A stretch of 64,000 bases of DNA from Eudorina sp. 2006-703-Eu-15. Lineage: Eukaryota; Chlorophyta; Chlorophyceae; Chlamydomonadales; Volvocaceae. The notes beneath the pieces are model-generated. The model was not told where the DNA came from, did no database searches, and saw only the letters and a list, made by a program, of their open reading frames with translations. Location of the stretch: positions 434,001-498,000 of the forward strand of contig BDSI01000034.1 in NCBI GenBank assembly GCA_003117195.1. Direction: 5' to 3'. Both the position numbers and the translations under genes were made by a program. Position 1 is the first letter of the stretch. Every line of letters begins with the position of its first letter. Positions 60,901-64,000 of the stretch are shown one piece after another.

Positions 60901-61391
60901 GAAATCTCCAGCGTGACAGGCGTGCGTGTGTGTTTTGTGTGTGGGGGGGGGTCATCTGGGTCTGAGCGGGTTGTGGTTTGGTGGACGGCGGCGGGGGATA
61001 TGGTGGCTGGTTGCACCCACGTTGTGAGGTCCATGTTGAAAAATTGGCAAGGCCTTCTCGAAATCAAATAGCCCTGCCACAACCCTGGCAGACAAGCTAT
61101 ACCTCCACTCGTGTGGCTGCTGTTCGGCCAGTTGCTTCAAACCTGCTAGGAATGTGACCAGCGCGACGCCGCGATTCCCCCTTCTCATCCCCGCGCTGCC
61201 TCCCGTCCCGTCCCCGCTGCGGTGCTGTTGCGCTCCCCGAATCCATCAACCGTCCCTCCCCGTCCCTCCTCCCTCAGGTCCTAGACCTGCTGACCAGCGG
61301 TCCGGCGCTGCTGGAGAACTGCAAGGACCTGACGCAGATCGGGGTGATGGTGGGGCTGGGGGTGGCGCAGCGGAACGGCTTCGAGAGCTGA
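57949..61391 (+). CDS. Unrecognised membrane-associated protein, downstream member of the tandem paralogue pair
   Basis: Exons 57949-58535, 58718-59405, 60632-60841, 61278-61391 (TGA) give 532 residues with intron phases 2, 0, 0, the same as its neighbour. Exon 3 is exactly 210 nt in both. The ATG is in strong context (ACCATGG). Exon 1 has CPSFAEQSHKPLWLERHNTL, an Asp/Glu-rich block near residues 145-165, and GWEIAR at the end. Exon 2 opens SGVWSMVESAL (neighbour SELWMMAAAAL) and ends with FAAGLAAATSAAAVVSQAAA and GGILVDKVQ. Exon 3 has QATVAGASILFFLFNL, a probable membrane helix, then THLDFEHDFATSAK. Exon 4 has LLTSGPALLENCKDLTQIGV. The proteins have diverged widely outside these blocks, so the duplication is not recent. 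No family recognised. Confidence 0.8.
59442..59494 (+). repeat. 53-bp dispersed repeat, copy 2
   Basis: This is a near-identical inverted copy of 41248-41300, located in intron 2 of the downstream paralogue. Confidence 0.9.
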
Positions 61392-64000
61392 TAGCTGGTG
61401 GCGAGATGCGAAGATGCGATGTGGAGCGATGACCCCCGATGGTCGGAGGGTGCGGGGGGCTGGCGGCTGCGGGGCGCCCCATCGTTGAGTCCTGGCGACG
61501 GAGGGGCTATCACAAGTGGGGCCACGGGAGCATGCAGTCGCTGAACCCCCGGTCGGGAGCTCGGGACGTGGACCCGCGGCGGCTGTTGGTGTGTACGGGC
61601 AGCTGCCGCCCGCGCCGCCTCACGCGATCTGAGCCGCAGTAGGAGGAGCAGGGGGCCGTCCAGGGCTTGCGGCAAAGGGCGGCTTGGCGGCGGTCGGTGT
61701 TCGACCGCTGGGCGCCGCCCGGAGGTGGGCGCTCGGAGGTGGTTGTGCCGCTTGCATGCCGCCGCTGGCCGCTGGCCGGGCGAGGGGAGGGACATGACCC
61801 GCTTCTCCTCGGGGCCCCCCGGCGGGAGCCATGTTTCGGGAAGGGGGCCGGAAGCTCTGGCCGGGCTCGGTTGCGCGGGCGGGCGCGGGGTCCCGATGTC
61901 TGTGGCGAGGTTGTGCCCACCCCCGGCCCGGCCGGGGTGTGGCACCTGCATGCGGCATGTACAGATACCTGGGCGGGGTGAGGGGGACATCTTGGACGGA
62001 AAAGAAGACGGAAGATGAGACTCTCGTTGAGTGCCTTGGAGAGGGACATGAAGTCAAGGATGGATGTGTAGGGAAAAGGAGTTGTCCAGGAGTCCTAGAG
62101 GAGGTGTGCCATGGCCCAGAGGGAGGGAGGGATGGAGGGAGCGAGGGAGGGAGAAAAGACACGACGATCGCGGCCCCTGAACACGTCGGCGAAGGGGCGA
62201 GGCCGATGGCGGCAGTCCCCTAGAGAGCTTCAATAAGGACAACTGAGCGATGCGCGTCGATGCTAATGTATTATGTGTAGATTACACCCAACAAGTAATG
62301 TTATTGGCCATATGTTTGGCTTCTCGGGTTTCACGCTTCGCACGTTCCACGCCACGGCGCTGAAGCAAGGCAGCAGGTGGCGGTGACCGGGTCCGCAGGT
62401 TGGCGCAGCCCCCTTGATCAGTCCCCTACCCGCAGCTGAACTCGTCACGGACGTGGGTGTGGATGTGCGAATGGCAGGATGGGGGGGTCGGCGGCGGCAG
62501 GAGGAGGGGGGGACGGCGCCAGTTGAACCCCCCGTTGGCCGTCCTGCGGGCTGTGGCGATGGGGGCGCGCTCTGGTGCGTTGAGGCAGCAGCTAGGGCTT
62601 CCGGGGTCCCATGCGGGCCTCAGAGAGGGGCAGTTCCTGGCAGTTGTTCCCCCAGTGGCTGTTGGCGTCGTCGTCATCATCATCGTCATCTGGCTGTCCC
62701 GCGGTTGTATATAAATTGTACGCTATGCTTACCCTGTCGCTTATACTTCTTTTTGTGTGCGAGTGTGTATTTACCTTTGTTTGCATCTTTCCATGAAGAT
62801 TACACGTGTGCATCTGCCGGCCCGCCACCCGTCACTGGCATGCCAGCTGGAGTGCACGGGCGGGCTGCCGTAACGGCTGCTCCAGGGACGGACGTGTCTC
62901 TACACACCCGCCCTACATTTTGCTGCCGGGGGCCCCGAAGCGCCCGGGCCCATGTTTAGTTGCTTTCGTTGGCCGTGGGGTGGTGTCATGACGCGTAGAC
63001 GTACTCCCTCTTCTCTCTCTTGTGTCCTTTCTCCCCTCAATGGGGAGGGGAGGGGAGGGGAGGGAGGGCGGTATCGCGGTGCCGTCGCGCCGTCGAGGCG
63101 CCCAGACAAAGTGCCCAGCAGTACGCACGGCGCGGCGTGCTGCTGTCGTACACGTGTTGGGCTATGAGACCCTAAAGGTGGCCGGGGGTGTTGGCCGCGG
63201 CGTGCGTGGCGCCGTGTCAGCTGCGGCGGGCATCGTCATGCTTTGGGTCCGTGTTTGGACCTGTAATAGTTTACTAATCATATCTCCCCCCCGACCTTCC
63301 TCGGTTGCTCCGCCGCGGGGCCGTGCGCAATGCGGGGGCGTGTGCCGCGTTTCATTTTGTTTCGTTTCGTGAGGAGGTCCTTGCCGGCCGCGGCACCGCG
63401 CGTAGCACATCGCGAGGAGGGTGGGCCGGTGCACCGCAACTCCAATCTGACCCCAACTATGGCGCTGTCTTGGCGGCTCCAGGGAGGCGGGACCGCTTCA
63501 CAGCGGTCCCGCCTCGGCGTCCCGCTGTGGCGGACCGTCTGCAGGAGGCCCCCGATGGCGGGATTGCAGGAGGAGGAGGAGGGACCATCACTTGCGTTTC
63601 ACTTCGCGCGCTGGCGGCGTCAAGGGGTAGAGGGTCCTTTTGAGGAGCCCGTGCGGCTGTGCGACGTGGGGGCGGCTGGCGGATGTGGGGGGTGGTGGTG
63701 GGGGGGTGGGACACGTCTGATGGCCGGAGCGCTGTTGGGCCCCTTCCTTTGGGCTTCAGTGAGGGTCGGGTGGAGTTCCCGCTTGCGTTGTAGGGGCGTG
63801 TCGTGCTGTGGTGAATTGTTGCTGCCGCCAGATGGCAGGCGGGCTTGACCCCCCCCCCCCGGCTGAGAGCGGCCACCTTGCGTGGTGCGGTTGTGTTAAA
63901 ATAAACCGAGAGACACGACTTGCGAGGACCCTAATTGCGCACGCGGACCGTTGGCTGCGCATTGCCGACAGGCCGGGGACGTGTATACAGAAAAGAGGGG
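61392..64000. other. Downstream flank; one doubtful exon, otherwise nothing recognised
   Basis: A frame at 62434-62715 follows a CCCGCAG acceptor-like site and ends in a hydrophobic tail (FLAVVPPVAVGVVVIIIVIW) before a TAA at 62713-62715, like a tail-anchored protein. No upstream exon could be linked to it. A TGTAA lies at 63262-63266. Near 63030-63065 there is a GGGGA run. The rest shows no coding signal I trust. Confidence 0.3.

Noticed and set aside
1..64000. tRNA, rRNA, CRISPR or prophage features
   Set aside because: No cloverleaf with a T-loop consensus, no rRNA sequence and no spaced direct repeats of CRISPR type were seen. The repeats present are contiguous tandem arrays.

Overview
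The window looks like nuclear DNA of a chlorophycean green alga, probably volvocine or Chlamydomonas-like. It is very GC-rich. Its genes have many introns with GTGAGT- or GTGCGT-type donors and pyrimidine-CAG acceptors. TGTAA poly(A) signals follow two stop codons. Proteins carry long Ala, Gly and Ser tracts, and introns are packed with tandem repeats. The gene content fits a flagellate alga: a receptor-type class III cyclase with a bacterial-type solute-binding ectodomain, and a BBSome subunit. No rRNA, tRNA, CRISPR array or autonomous transposon was recognised. All exon models were built by eye from splice sites, reading phase and remembered family sequences; no alignment or transcript data were used.

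Layout. About 540-26894 (+): one giant gene of about 32 exons and at least ~3,390 codons. It encodes an SBP-like ectodomain, a single membrane helix, and two class III cyclase half-domains inflated by low-complexity insertions. 26895-31861: no gene recognised; it holds a 15-bp minisatellite and palindromic repeats. 31862-33127 (+): a GC-rich multi-pass membrane protein of unknown family. 33128-35603: nothing recognised. 35604-38815 (-): BUD23 rRNA methyltransferase, six exons. 38897-39205 (-): BBIP1 (BBS18), starting upstream of BUD23 on the same strand with only 81 bp between the two ORFs. 39581-47590 (+): an FKBP62/ROF1-type immunophilin with three FKBP domains and TPRs, divergent from BBIP1. 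47591-51695: nothing firm. 51696-54553 and 57949-61391 (+): two tandem paralogues with the same four-exon structure and no family I recognise. 61392-64000: at most one doubtful exon.

How the genes relate. The cyclase would couple an outside ligand to a cyclic nucleotide output, or act as a pseudo-enzyme: one metal-binding Asp and several active-site positions look altered. BBIP1 serves cilia, BUD23 serves 40S ribosome maturation, and the FKBP-TPR protein is a probable HSP90 co-chaperone. BBIP1 and BUD23 are spaced closely enough to be a candidate dicistronic transcription unit. The tandem paralogue pair is the best candidate for undescribed biology. The most unusual DNA structures are a 61-bp array that copies the BUD23 exon 2 splice acceptor, and a ~1.1 kb GGGGNN repeat inside a cyclase intron.
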